Below, piece by piece: positions 47,682-60,928 of a stretch of 64,000 nt of DNA; positions within the stretch are counted from its first letter, which is position 1, and every line of letters begins with the position of its first letter. Source of the DNA: Strigamia acuminata. Lineage: Eukaryota > Arthropoda > Chilopoda > Geophilomorpha > Linotaeniidae. The notes under the pieces are model-generated. The model was given only the letters and a program-made list of their open reading frames with translations, ran no database searches and was not told where the DNA came from. Made by a program: the position numbers and the translations under genes. The stretch lies in assembly GCA_949358305.1 (NCBI GenBank), contig OX442318.1:14304517-14368516 (forward strand), given 5' to 3'.

Positions 47682-47930
47682 CCCACTTCATCAATACTCC
47701 GTTCTCTTTATAGAAACACTAAAAACAGCAACGACAGAAACTTTAAATGCACCTAGTATTTAACAAAAAAATTCACAAGCTGCAATCAAGCCCTCTTGTG
47801 TTCAAATTAGAGGTAAAAAAGTGAAGGAAATACTTACTGAATGACTTAATTCTACTACCAATCAACACTCCCTTTTTACAGACAACAGACAATTGAACAT
47901 GTGGCAGCTTGTGCGCACTAATTACTACAT

Positions 47931-47973
47931 CCTTCGCCTTCGCCTTCGCCTACGCCTTCTCCTTCTCCTTCGC
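47931..47973. repeat. (CTTCGC)n/(CCTTCT)n microsatellite
   Basis: CCTTCGCCTTCGCCTACGCC followed by CTTCTCC units. It gives an artefactual FAFAYAFSFSF peptide. Confidence 0.85.
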
Positions 47974-48180
47974 ACAAGACACGAGACAAAATTCAAACAA
48001 GATCCACTCATGTGTCAGGCCTCTAATTATATCGCCTCTGTCGCTCAGTGAGCAAGAAAACACCAAACGGTCATTCGAGTGCTTCTTCTAAGACCCGCTG
48101 ATTGCACCGACATGTACCATCACGATCTTGCCATTTTGAACTGGTCACTCCTTAACAGACGTCCATAGGGGCTGCACGCA

Positions 48181-48206
48181 GAGAGAAAGAAAGAGAGAAA
48201 GAGAAG
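48181..48206. repeat. (GAAA/GA)n purine microsatellite
   Basis: GAGAGAAAGAAAGAGAGAAAG. On the minus strand it is a pyrimidine run that mimics a signal-peptide core. Confidence 0.8.
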
Positions 48207-48964
48207 GACAGCCAAGCCGAGCACACACATCTTTTTTCTCCTCCACTCTCTCTCCCCCACACTAGATTTAGCAGGAGAACAAAATTTTCTCCTCTGCTTG
48301 TAGAACAAAGCCATTAAGCTCAAGTCACCACCGGAATCTAATATAAAGACGCACCAAGATTTTTCAAGAGCCAGTTTCACGACCTTCCCCACCCCCATCC
48401 CCTCCCCCTCCCCGTGCCTTCCCAGCTCTTTCAATCTAAAGTCACATTGAGTTGGATTGACAATTTTCAAAGGGTCGTGGACCTACATCCTGTTTCAGAG
48501 TTGCTGGTGGGAGATCCTCCTCGACTTCCTCCGTTGACTTATTACAGCGTTGCGCCAACTACATCCGAAAGAGGAAGGAAGAGTCTCATTCTCAAGCAGC
48601 AAAAATATGTGAATACGGAGTGCAAACTAAATCAATAGTTGCCATATTTGTTGAGTGGATGGATGTAATTAATAAAAGCTCAAATTGCATTCTTCATTTG
48701 GCACTGTCCCAACTGCTCGTTAAAGTAGGTAAACTGTGGCGAGGCTTTTAATTTTCGTCTCTCTACAAACTACCACTCAATTGATTAGGCTTTATTTGTT
48801 CTCTGCATTTTTCGGATTAATTTTTTTTTGTTCAATTAAAATGTGATGACTAAATAGATTAGGCTTTGCATTTTCTTTTTCATCTTTTAATTTATCAATC
48901 TCGTCTATCAGATTTATTTTTTTGGACTAAAAATATTTTTTTCGCTTAAACTGAAATTTAATAT

Positions 48965-49040
48965 AAAAAATATAATTTTTAGGTAAACTAAAATTTCTTC
49001 GGCTGAAAATTTTTAGTTTACCTAAAAATTATATATTTTT
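48965..49040. repeat. AT-rich hairpin, about 30-bp stem
   Basis: AATTTTTAGGTAAACTAAAA on the left pairs with TTTTAGTTTACCTAAAAATT on the right, extended by TATA-rich flanks, around a loop of about 10 nt (CTTCGGCTG). Confidence 0.85.
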
Positions 49041-50667
49041 GTCTAAAAAGTTCAATTTATGCCTAAAAACAAACTTTTCTTTAAACATTTGAGCTTTTTC
49101 TGTCATTTTCCAGTAAATTTCTACTTGTAAGTAAAATTATCCCCTTTCTCCAAAAATGTTTAGAATATTCCTCTGGAACAATCCCAACAAATCTTTGCAA
49201 ATCGTCATGTCCATGCAGAGCAAATGCAAACACACATGGGGATTAGCCTCCTGGATCTGACAAACTAATTGGCCACAAATCCTAACTCCCCAACTAGATT
49301 TACACAAATGGCAATGTCTAACAACCCTCAAACAATTAAACTCAACATTCTATTGACAAATAATGACAAACTCCAAAACCAAAAATGTATATTTTAATAC
49401 CAATTGTATTTCTTTCATTTAATTCTAACCTTAATTTTAATCACAGCACTGGCACTCCAGAGAAAACGAGTCTACTACTTCTCAACCTCAAACAAAAAAA
49501 AATATTTATAATTGAATAAAAATGAGTTAATCAGCAACGATAATTATATTCAGCAGAGTGAAAATTTTCACAACGTTTACATGAAAAGATCTCATTAAAC
49601 AAGAGTGGGTGTACAGAAGATGAAGAAAGCAGCTGAGGCAGTCTAGGTTGTTTCATTCTCTTGAAAACCACATTTTGTTGGCTCCTAGGTGCGAAGAGAA
49701 GATATTTTTACTAAATTGGCTGTAAACCTCCTCTACTATATAAAAGATGCATTCAGGTTCATCTTGGCTCTATCTATTCCTCAGATATAAAATAGGGAGG
49801 CCTGGTGTGAACTTTATACCTGTTTAGATAATACAAGTTCCTGCTGTTGCTAAAATCGAATTTCAACAACTTTCTTATTTAAACTTTTCAGCTCTAAAAA
49901 TGTATTAAGAAGCAGACCCATTTCCATTTTTCACTCCTGCACACAACAACACAAGCTCAAGAAAAGTAATGCAATGTAATGCAATGCTAAAAATGAAAAT
50001 GAAAATAAAAAATTGGATGAATGCCATTGCCCCCCTTATTATTTGCCAGATACACATTTTATATATTTTTTTTTCTCATTCATCCGCCATTTCCCAAGCA
50101 AACAAAAACATTCTTCATTTTCAAACATTCATTTACTTAGGCCAGCAACATTAAATAACAATGCTATCAATCTTCTCTTTCTTTGACAATCCCATTATTC
50201 TATGCTTCAAATCTTGCAATTTGCATAAATTAGCAGAAGTCTGCAGTAAACACACAGAAAATTTAATAAATTAGATTTTTGTTTAAATATTTGATTTCGG
50301 CAAATTAAATTAGTCCCTTTGTACATAAAAGAAATCATTTATTGACAAAAGAATTCAAAATTAATAACTCTTAATAATGCTTTGGAATAATGTACTCTGG
50401 GAAAGATATTGTAGAAAAGTGATACTCTTCGGCGGCGCTTTTGATGTCCAAAAAAATATAGTCGTTCGAACAGCGAAACCCCTCTAGAGGGATCGGCATG
50501 CGCACACAAGTTTTCAACTCACTTCTAAAAATGAGTATGAACGCTCAGTTAAGTTCTCCAAAACTTATTTACTTTTAACCTATCCGAACCGCTTGCACGC
50601 TTAACAAAGTTCTAAATAACAAAACGACCCGCACCCCTAAGGACCTTCGCTTCTGATTCAATTGGAG

Positions 50668-50740
50668 TCTCGGATAGCTTAGTCGGTAGAGCATTTGACT
50701 GGCAATTGGGAAATACAAGTAATTGACCCAGACTTATAAC
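50668..50740 (+). repeat. tRNA-like fragment
   Basis: TCTCGGATAGCTTAGTCGG followed by TAGAGCA gives an intact A box and D arm. The anticodon stem and B box (AATTGACCC) are eroded. It is a tRNA pseudogene or SINE remnant. Confidence 0.45.
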
Positions 50741-52061
50741 CGGTACCTTGGCAGTCTGAATCTTGAGCCCCCTCTCCCCGCAAATTATCTCTTAATACGG
50801 TTTTGATTTTACCAACCAACTGTCATAACATTTGGGAACGTTAATTGCAACTGCATTTACAAAAATAAATCTGAAATCTTCTAACTGTCTCATGAAATGC
50901 TTGAAATGAAGCATTACATTTGCAAACTTGCAAACTCCTGAGGAGATTTTTCTCTAAATCTTATTATTAAATATTATTTTAATACGTTGTCGAAGGACTC
51001 TGCCTATTTGGTAATCTAGCACTGCTTATAAACTAATTGAGAATTAGTTGAAATTTCTTGAGTTTTTTTGTGCATGACTAGCCATTTTGTCTGAAATAAA
51101 CTCAATTGCCTCTTTAAAAGAGACATAGATCAAAATTTAGATTTTGCTCGTGTATAAAACAAAGATTTATAATATTTTTTATGCTGAAACTTCTCTCAAC
51201 TTATTAACGAAAAGTGGCATTTCAAAATTAAAATTGTAAATTATACATAAACATCTTTATTTATTTATTGCTCGAAAGAAATAATGGTGCTATGAATAAT
51301 GCATTTTCCATGTGACTCTCAATTTTCATTTTTATCAATGACTCAGCAAAATAGTTTGAGCAAATCGGTTAATCGAAACTGACGTTGAAATGGCTGTAAA
51401 TTAAAATTGATTTTAGAGAAAAATAGCAAAGCGATTTTTTTCATCTAAATCTCAAGACTAACACCGTTTCAATTAAAGTGCAATCAAAGTCTGACATAAA
51501 AAGATAACTAGATTTAACCCCTGCTTTTTTTTTAAAGCATTTAAATCTCCAATTTTGGCTAAACTAGTTGAAACGAAAAGTAGGCTTCACTGTGCTGCGC
51601 TTAATCCCTTGTTAAAGGTGTCTGTCAGTCTCCAGTCATTAAGCATTACATTAGACAAATTAAACGCAATTAACGGTCACTAAAAATTGCAGTTACGCCA
51701 AATTGTGACTTTATGACAAGAATAATTTATTGTTAATTTGATTATTATCGATTAATTAATGAATAATCATCAACAGAACCAACCATTCCCTTTAAGCCTT
51801 TTGAGGGTAGCTCAGTTGAAGGGTGTTGTATAATTACAGCAAGAATGTCTCAACATTCCATTCACTACCACAGTCATTGATATACATTGTACATTGCTTC
51901 TACTAACATTCTTTGTTTAAAAAAAAAATAAAAATCAAATAGCTCTCATTTTAAATTTTGTGGTCACAATTTGAATGACCAAGTTTAAAAAATTTCATTA
52001 AATCCTCTTCAAATTTCGCATTGACAAGAAAACTCCTCCTGTATTGTAGAAGCATCAATAA

Positions 52062-52138
52062 TGGGAACCATAAGTAAGACTTAAACCACAAATCTCCTGC
52101 TTGCCGGGCAGTTGTTTTTCCATTTGAGCTATCCAACC
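52062..52138 (-). repeat. tRNA-like fragment
   Basis: Minus strand: GGTTGGATAGCTCAAATGG matches a tRNA A box, CTGCCCGGCAAGCAG can form an anticodon arm, and GTGGTTTAAGTC is a weak B box. The acceptor ends do not pair. Probably a tRNA-derived repeat. Confidence 0.4.
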
Positions 52139-54091
52139 ATCACAAACCAAAGCTTGTAATCCAGATTTCAATTCAGCAGACCCAAGGCCTCACAAGCAGA
52201 GCAACCAGCAGACCAGCGAGCGACCACCAGGAAATGTGCACGTCTCTCAGATATTTATTTGACTTGCAGTGTTGAAAGAATAAAATTACCCCTTGCACAA
52301 ATAATACAGAGGAAACTCTAACAAATCAATTTCTCCTGCCAGTTCATCGGGTACAAATTTAAAGCTTCCACACGGATTCAATTTCTAAAGGGCAGTACAC
52401 GCTTAATGCTGAAATAAGCGTTTGTTCGCTGTTGATTGAAAAAGTGGATTAATCTAATATCAATCAATTCATACCAATATTTTAGTTGTTTATTCCGAAA
52501 ATCGCCCGTACAACTCACAATAGACCATTAGAAAATTATGACATAATGCAATCTGGCTCCGCCCACAATAAGAAAACTACAAAATAACTATGTTTTAATC
52601 TTAGTTTGCAATGGTTTTTCCCACTATTTTCAACTACGCACATGGTTACCTATTGTAGATTCTTGTTATTTCATATCGTACACTCATGGACAAAAAATAA
52701 CTTCCCTGAAGTACATCTGGTTTTAAGTTTGACCACAAGTAAACGTAAAGAAAGAACCATTAAGAGGTTAATGAAATCACTTTTGACTCTGGCAAATATG
52801 GTCAACTGTCTTGCCTTGACCATAGTATTCACAAAACAAATGGCAAATGTTGATGTCATTAAATCTCAACGGTTCTTTATGTCTCTTTGTGGTCACACTT
52901 AAAAGCAGAGGTACTGCAGGAATTTTTTTCAAATCTTTGCAAAATTCTTCTTGCAAAATTCATTCCAAACAATTACAATTATAGTGTAACAGTTGTTCTT
53001 TAACTCTTTAATTTTTATTACTTAAATACAAGTAAATTTAAAAAAAATCCGAAAAGAAAGCAAGCAATGTTCATTCTTCTAATGGTGCTTTTGATCCTCA
53101 TTAATGCAAACAGTTTTTTATACGCGGCTTAAACTTTTATACTCAACCACCCACAAATTAAATCCAAAGAATAATATCTGAAATTTAAATCAAGGCCCAA
53201 TACAAATCTTATGTAAATTTTCAACAATTACCAGCTGTCACTCTCAAGCCATTTCTTTCATAAGCCAGAAAATATGAAGGAGATTGCTAAACTTTTCTTT
53301 TTTCTCTTTCACAACCACGTCAAATTAAGATATTAATGGCTCGCTTGTCGTCCGGGGGCGGAGAAGAAAATTGCACCTTGTAAGAGCAAGCTACCAACCT
53401 TTAAAATTAATCCCCTCTTCACCATTGCATATTTTTAACCGACGCTCATTTAACGACGCTTAAGCTCCTTCGCTCCCACGTGTGCCTTGCCATGACTACA
53501 GCAATGTCAAGACGACAACAGCTAAGTTGCACAAGAGACACGTCCCATCTAGTCCTTCATTTTATGTTGCCAAGCATCGGATAACTCAGATCATTACATT
53601 TGTCCACAACGGCCAGCACTAGAAACCACCTAGAAACATCCAAACAACTTGTGAATATTTTTCAACTACACTTTGACTCACCAAATGCAAATCTTCGCGA
53701 AATCGTACATTAAATAATGCATTTCTTAATACCGTTGGAAAAAAAAAATTAGCGTCTGCTTAAGTGAAACTTCTTGCGACTCACGTTTGCTCTTTAGGAG
53801 TTTCCATTTAATTGGCCCACGTGTGCTCTGACTTCCACTTTGAATCGAATCAGAGAGTATAAATTATAAATTTAACAACAACTACTGTAGCATTAAAGCG
53901 ACACGGAAATTTGATATTCCTAGAAAAAAGATAATTTAGTTTGATTAATGTTTATGTGGGCACCAAAATGATAATTTTGTATATGAACCCTAAATGGGTA
54001 TTTTGATATACTGCACACAGTACTGCGCCGCACTTCTCTAACATTCTGCGCTACACTTCTGATTGGAATCACTCCGACTCCCGGTAAAAAT

Positions 54092-54214
54092 AATAGTACA
54101 TTTTACAAAGTGTATTATCATTACAAAATGCATTCCCACAAAACCGAATGCATTCCAAAATGCTTTGCAATAAATTACAATATAATTTCAATGTATTTTT
54201 GAAAAGTATGGGTA
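54092..54214. repeat. AATGCATT-family fragment
   Basis: ACAAAATGCATTCCCAC, GAATGCATTCCAAAATG and TACAATATAATTTCAATG, ending near AAAGTATGGGT. Confidence 0.6.
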
Positions 54215-57200
54215 AGGTTATTCCGCCGCTGTAATTCTAAATGTAATTAACTTGTTTTCCCAGTCTGGAGACCTGGCTTCAGCTGCCAAATTTTGTTGGC
54301 ACACCAATGGTTTCATGACGTCATATTTTCTCAATTGGCTGTAATGTGCCAGATCAACTTGCATAGCCTTATTCCATTTGAAAGAAAACTTGTCTGGATA
54401 CTATTAATTCTCGACTGAATATGACGTGGATCAGGAAACTAAATCAATATAGTTCTTAAAAACTCTCCAAATTGAGAAAATATGGTTTAAAATGCAAAAA
54501 AGTTGACAGGGTAAAAACTAGTAACTCACTTTTATTCTTAAAACAAAAGAGGTAAAAAAAAGAGTTTTAATTCCCCACATTCCAATTATCACACGACCAA
54601 AGGGTCAGCAAACTAGCCCCAAGGCACTCACAAACAAATTCAAATTTAACAAATCAAGCACCACCCAATCAAGTAAAAACTCAATCCAAAATCATCAAAT
54701 TAAAGAATAAAGTAAATTATATCACTAAAAGCACAGCAAATCCAAAATAAATCAAAACCACCAATATTTTCAGCTCAAAATGATGATAAAACTCATAAAT
54801 TAAATAAAAACACTTTATAAATGAATAACACTTCAAGTTGATAAGCTCCCCCTTTGAGGTTCGCTTCACTAAGACACAATTCTCATCTTAAAAACTCACT
54901 AGTTTTAACAAATACAACACTCTTAAGTTCGATTTCACCATCTAAGTCCCAGTAAGTGTTCAAAAGTTAGAAAGTGGACTCTACACGTGGGTTGCGTTTG
55001 TCGAACTGTTTATTCAAAGACAAAACAAAATGGTGGTCACAAAAGAATTAACAAAAAGAATCTTATCCAAATGTAAGAAAGCGCGTAGGCGCGACACCTG
55101 GTGGCGCGAAGCCTAACAGCCTCTGTGTGTTTTTCGACTCATCTCCAGGAAGTTGAGGAAATCAGAACAAGTTGATACTCAAATTCTAAATAAATCTGAT
55201 CTAACAGATACAGTATGAGATGAGAGCCCATGTGTAACACACAAAACCCGTGGAACATTAAATTGCATAATAATAAAAAATTACGGAGTATAATTTTGGA
55301 AAAAACCTTTTATGGAAAATGGGATATCCAATGAAAATGAAAAGCCTGTAAGTTACCATAGAAGTGGTTCGGTCATTTGGTGCGCAATGCATTTGCACAA
55401 TGCATTTCCAAGGAATAATGACAAACGATTAAAGGCTTGACCGCCTTCATTGCGAGATTGATTGTTTTCACGCGCTGCACTGCACAGCTAAACAGCAATG
55501 GCAAGAATTCGACGAATTTAAAGCAACTGCACGAATTCGTCGTCATCGAATCACTGATTTCGCACCAACCAGTCTATTAAATTATCAGTCTCTAATTTCA
55601 CAAGTAAAGCTCGCTTGTCGCTCCCCCTAGCTGAGTTTACCACATTCGGCTCAACTGTTTTGCCTACGTTTATGCACCAGTAATCCCATGACGTCAAATC
55701 AAAACAATATTCCACTAATGCACTTAACACAAAAGGATTAAATCCCGTATGAGTTGAGTTTAAAGTACTTTTAAATGCATTCGAAAATAAAGTCTGCAAA
55801 CTTTGTCGATTGAATAACGCATTTTAAAGAGAGAAAAGAAACTGCGAGACCTTAATAAAACTGCCTTGTTTAACCATGATTTATGTGTAGCAATAGGCAA
55901 GCAAAACATGTTTTTTGCTTTTTTTATTTCAACAAGGAAATAACATTTGAGAAGTTTGAAAGTTCACAAAAAAATATAAAAAGCAAATAATTGGGCCTCT
56001 TCAAATGAAATGTCAGCATTTCAAGAAAAAGATGAAAAAAATATTAATAAGCCTAAACTGCTTCAATAGCTGCATTCTAATGATGATTTAGGAGGTACTA
56101 AAAGAATTTTTCTCATAATAATTGTACACTTATTCTGAAATTCGGAGTAGGCAAAATTTAATCTTAGTTTGTGCAAATGGTAATAATAAAATGATAAAAG
56201 CAAATTTACAGGCTGAAGCTTGCCATGTAAACAGCATCATTCGAAATATGTCTCATGCCTCGGTTTGAATTAACTTTTCTGCTTATTTCATCATAAATAT
56301 GCATAGTCTTTAAGTTTTTCTCAGCATTTTGATCGAGAAAACATACAAGGAGGAGCGATCTAAGCTCAAGACTGCCTCTACTCTTCTTATTTTTACATTT
56401 TTTCATTCTATTTTTTAGTTCATGATTCACCTTTTTAACATAAAATTGCATTTTTACACATACCTTTTTACAAAAAAATCCACTTATGCGTGTACGAAGA
56501 ACGTTTACGAATCTAAAAAACTTATTCTTCCTTCCAAAGGTCCATTCTAGAACCATTCATCCATTTCAATTAACTTTTACACAAAAACGGTTTATCTTTT
56601 TGTTGATAAATTTGTCAAAAACAAAATGACAAAGCACAAAATAAATGTTGTTTGTTGTGTTTTACACAACATTTTACCTTGCGCAATCCATCTTAAAAGC
56701 AAAGTTTAATGCTTTTATTTTTTTTAAAATGAATGATATGAGTAACTAAAAAAAATACCCTCAAAAGAAACCAAACTGATCACTTTAATGCACTTCTTCT
56801 TCAACAGAGAGAAAAACATTACGATAAGCAGCTTAAAAAGTTCACATAATTTTAACATGTCTTCAAATAGAAGCTCAATTTTTTCTTTCCTTTTTTCCTT
56901 TTTTCCAAAATTACTCCTAATGCCAATCATTCCACTAATCTCATCTCGTGAGAAGAGGCACATCACTACAAATTCCCCACGCCGTTGACACGAGATTTTT
57001 ATACCTCCATGGCCCGAAAAGCAGGCGTTTTTAATCTCTCATTTGAGATGCGCTGCTGAAGCTGTGTACACGAACACGAGTAGAGCAACGTTTAAATGCA
57101 TCATTCAAGACGCCATTCAAAGCCTAGACACCATCATTCTATTGGATTTTAGTGACAACAACTAAAAGCAAACGACCATATTGATTTTTCTAGTCATACA

Positions 57201-57552
57201 TACATACCCAGCAGACAAAAGTCTGTCCCCGCCACTCAGGCGCAAGTGAAAAATAAAAACAGTTTTAGTGTAATGACATGTTTAGATGCCACAAAATGGT
57301 TTTCACATTTGTTGTTACACAATACTATCACTTCAATAAATTGTAAATGACAAGCATTACAATTGCATTTTCTTTGTTAAAGAAATATGGGCATTTTGAC
57401 TCGCCAAAGTCCCTAACAATGATTGCACGCTTTTTCCCTTTTATTCATATAAATGAATGGAGAACTCGTAACTGTAACCTAGGACTATTAACTACAGGAC
57501 TTCCCACCCGCCATTTTTTCTGAATCTAAATTGTCTCACACAAAAATGAAGT

Positions 57553-57696
57553 AAGCGCCATCCATCGTCGCAATGTTAAAACTTTTTGCGGGCATATAGC
57601 GGCGGCGACGATATTAATAGTTCTCAAAAAACAATGCCTCCGCCATTTGCCCGCAAAATGTGGTCATTTTGTGTCTTTTCGGCCATGGATGGTGCC
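57553..57696. repeat. imperfect inverted repeat, GC-rich
   Basis: The outer arms GCGCCATCCAT and ATGGATGGTGCC and the inner arms TTTTGCGGGCATATAGCGG and CCGCCATTTGCCCGCAAAA are nested in hairpin order. Probably an eroded MITE. The block stands out from the AT-rich surroundings. Confidence 0.6.
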
Positions 57697-57821
57697 ACTA
57701 TCACGAGACAGAATTGCATCACTATAGTGGCCACAGAAGGTCCATCGTAATTTTTTCAAAATTTGAAAAATTTACACGTGGACGTAGCCCAGGCCAATTT
57801 TAGTTGCACACAGTAATATAC

Positions 57822-58157
57822 AGAATAAGAGTCCGAGGTGGCTCGATTCCCTGGCCTCCTCGTTCCCCAGACATATCAATCTCACCCCTGGACTTCTTCT
57901 TGCGGGGTTGTAGCAAAGATTTGAGGCAATCCAAAACAAATTCGAGTTGCTGCTGCAACACTAAGTTAAGGAGACATGGACAGAAATTGAAAATCGGTTA
58001 AAATTGGTCCGTGCTACGAATGGGGAACATATAAAAATGAATTAACTACTGTATACATTATACTTAATGTTATGTGCAAATTTCAAAAATATCTCATCTT
58101 TTTTGGAATTTTAATAAATTTCTCAAATTGTCTAGAGACTTTGTGAACACCCTGTAT
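57822..58157 (+). pseudogene. decayed Tc1/mariner-superfamily transposase fragment with 3' end
   Basis: The frame at about 57831-57910 encodes WPPRSPDIS and SPLDFFLRG. This corresponds to the WP-x-RSPDL-x-PLDFF block that carries the last catalytic aspartate of DDE transposases in this superfamily. After a frameshift, 57971-58045 encodes TWTEIENRLKLVRATNGEH and a stop, matching the usual C-terminal end. About 100 bp further, GAACACCCTGTAT looks like the element's terminal repeat. The N-terminal and first catalytic parts are absent, so this is a 5'-truncated dead copy. Confidence 0.6.
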
Positions 58158-58204
58158 ATTGAACTTCTATTATATTTTTAACAAACTGTCTAATGTTTAA
58201 GAAA

Positions 58205-58276
58205 GCGCACTTTCTCAGAGGCCCAAATCGCCCATTTGCCATTGGGCAAGCTGACATCCTGACCAGTCCACCACTG
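58205..58276 (-). mobile_element. fragment of a hAT-like element end
   Basis: Read on the minus strand, the segment starts CAGTGGTGGACTGGTCAGG and continues through GCCCAATGG and TTTGGGCC. CAGTGG(C/T)GGACTGG is a common hAT terminal sequence. The opposite end was not found. Confidence 0.35.
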
Positions 58277-58456
58277 CATTTAATGCATTTCAAAATGTGT
58301 AGCATTTGCAGATTAAAGTATAGGGTGGGTCAAAAGTCATGAAGGAGCTTCAATACATATTTAGTAACTCCTTTATTTTTTTGTCTAAAATTTACAATAC
58401 AGTATCTACGGGGTGTGAAAAATCAGATCCATTTTCTGCTGTGCACAAGGCGTTTT

Positions 58457-58551
58457 AATACTGGGAATGCATTTCATAATACCCAATATGTTTGAAAATG
58501 CATTGCAATACAATTTCAATTGTATTTTAGAAGCATATGGGTTGCGCCTGG
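58457..58551. repeat. AATGCATT-family fragment
   Basis: GGGAATGCATTTCATAATAC, GAAAATGCATTGCAATAC and TTTCAATTGTATTTTAGAAG followed by CATATGGG. A further scrap (GCATTTAATGCATTTC) lies at about 58275-58312. Confidence 0.55.
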
Positions 58552-58871
58552 ACAGTGAACTGTTACTAAATCGTGTTGAAACTTGAAAGAGAACTGAGTT
58601 TTCCATAAGACGAAAAAGGAGTGGCGAGTTCTCCTTTTCAATTGTGAACGCACCTATTGCTTTTATTTTACCATTACTAGAAGCACGAGCAGACACGAGC
58701 AGAGCGCGCGCCAAACCTAGAGAGGAGAGAGAAGTTGGCACTCTTCCTTGCACGCGTTGCGTTTGAATGAAATAAAAAAGTCGACTTTTAGTGGCAGAAG
58801 TTGTTAACGAAATTTGCTCCTATTTCTACAATGCATAAACAACCAATTTTGAAACGGGTGCCAAGTAATAA

Positions 58872-58894
58872 AAAGAGAGAGAGAAAGAGAGAGA
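58872..58894. repeat. (GA)n microsatellite
   Basis: AAAGAGAGAGAGAAAGAGAG. Confidence 0.8.
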
Positions 58895-60566
58895 CTCGGA
58901 GAGGCCCGGACCGAGAGCAGATACGAAAGGACTTGGTGGCGCTGATAAGCCCCTTTTATCCATTTTCCAAAGTGCGCAATAGAGGTATAAATTACGGGCT
59001 GTATCTTTTGCATGAATGCTTTTGCCTGGCTGACTTCCCACTGCAGTGGTTTACCTCTATTGTCAATTTTCAAGGTGATGCTTCTCACTACCCGATTCAA
59101 GCGGTGATCGATCACTGTAAACGTAAACACTTTGGACCTCAAGCAACTAAGAGTAATTTATTGCCTGTTTAAATGCATTCATGCTCTGTGTACAGTCTAT
59201 TTCACTAGGGTAATTCAAAAACGGTGTTTGTAAACTCCACTGGAACGAAAGACTTAATAAATAATCTCTTTTTTTTTTCCTTTTAACAGCGAGAGGGGAA
59301 GAAATGTAAATGATGTCTCTCCGGAGATTGTAGAATAAGCGAACAATTTATAAAAGTTTAATTTGAAGAAACGCCATAATGAAGGAATGTAAAGAATTCT
59401 CCTCATCAAACTCCCAATTTTTTTTTGAGCCAACTCAAAATTCTACAAGTCTGGGTCAAGTACAAAAATGGATAGTTACATTTGGTAATCCAAATGGTAA
59501 AAGTTTTACACTACATATTTATCTCAGAAACTCAACAGTTAAAAAAGCCAAAAACACATCTCGACCCAAATTTAATTATTTCTAACTTGTATTTTCTCAC
59601 TTCTACTTGATTCGTAGAGATTTAACAAAAATCTTAGATTGTCCTTTAAATTTATGCATTGGATTTGTGCGACTGAATGCAAATTCAGCGTTAATTGATC
59701 TAAAGTGTTTTAAACTGAAACAAATGCTATTACCAAAGATTGACCCCCAAAGGTAAATTATGTGGTTTGTGGTTTGTGCTGAATCGATTCTAAGATAAAT
59801 TCATCAATTTTACATAAATTTTGAATAATTTACGGAAATTTTATACTAAATCTATCTCATTCGCTCCATAACTTGAGTTATTCAATACCACAAAGGCATT
59901 TGAGCCACTAGAAAATTGTACGAAGAGCAGACAACGCACCCACACTTTTATTCATTTTAATGAGTGTAAACTGATATACTGTAGTGGTTGTTATGAAGAA
60001 TAGATAATTAGAATTATCAATACCCGAGAGAAAAAAACCTTTCTTTCTAATTCCTAAAACACCAGCAGCATTAAAGAAAAACAAATGATGTATCTCGTAA
60101 TTAATACGAGAAAAAAAAATGGGGTCGGTACTGCTGTGGCACTGCACAATTAAGGTTAGTGCACAATGGCCTAGTTGGATAAACTTCCAAATAAAAATCA
60201 ATCGATAGAGGCTGAGTGCCAATTTGCAGTGACATTAACCAATCATCAACTGGCGTGTTTTGGTTCATTTGCAGTGAGAAAAACACAGGAAAAACATTAG
60301 TGGATGTGAACAACTTGAAAATATCCTAAAAAATATATCACTTAAAGGTAAACTGTTGTGCTTGGTGCCTGAAAGCCCTCAACTAAGGGAGCAGATAACA
60401 AAGAGTAATGAGTGTAGAAAGAAACTCCATTCGTGCTACTGCAGAACGAGAGTTCACGAGACGATGCCATTTTTGACTGCAAAAATATTTACGTCCTGCC
60501 GTGTTCTGCTTTTTTTTTCACTTTTTGTCTTGCATTGCAAGTTTGAAGACTCAAAACAACATACTT

Positions 60567-60609
60567 GGTTCAAAAATCCATTGCAATATAATTCCAGTGT
60601 ATTTTTGCC
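60567..60609. repeat. AATGCATT-family terminal scrap
   Basis: TGGTTCAAAAATCCATTGCA and ATATAATTCCAGTGTATTTT match the terminal part of the family. Confidence 0.4.
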
Positions 60610-60891
60610 ACTGATGAGTCGTCACTATTCAACTATTGTGTGTATACCGTAGTTATTGGTGCCAAAGTTCGTCTTTCTGACCAAAAAGCTGTCCTATTCT
60701 TATCACCGCTTTATGTTGTAAGCGCTATTGTTGGGTTTTCAGTCCCAAACAATATAATCTATCCCAACCATCCCAAAAATCCATTAGCAAATATTCTTTA
60801 TAAAGACTAAATCCGAACGGCTGAGTTCTAAGCAACAGCATTAAAACCTTATTAAAAAAGAACAGAATTTTCCTTAATGGATTTTGTTACA

Positions 60892-60928
60892 GAAAAAAAA
60901 ACAAAAAAAAAAAAATAGCAAAAAAAAG
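60892..60928. repeat. A-rich low-complexity tract
   Basis: Interrupted poly(A) stretch, continuing more loosely to about 61010 and again near 61130-61160. Confidence 0.8.

Noticed and set aside
48130-48230. Minus-strand ATG with MCVLGLAVLLFLSFFLSACS, resembling a signal peptide for the adhesion gene
   Set aside because: The hydrophobic run comes from a purine/pyrimidine microsatellite, and no good phase-1 donor follows before the stop.
58801-59172. 123-residue plus-strand and 112-residue minus-strand frames
   Set aside because: They overlap each other, include a GA microsatellite and show no recognisable domain or splice sites.
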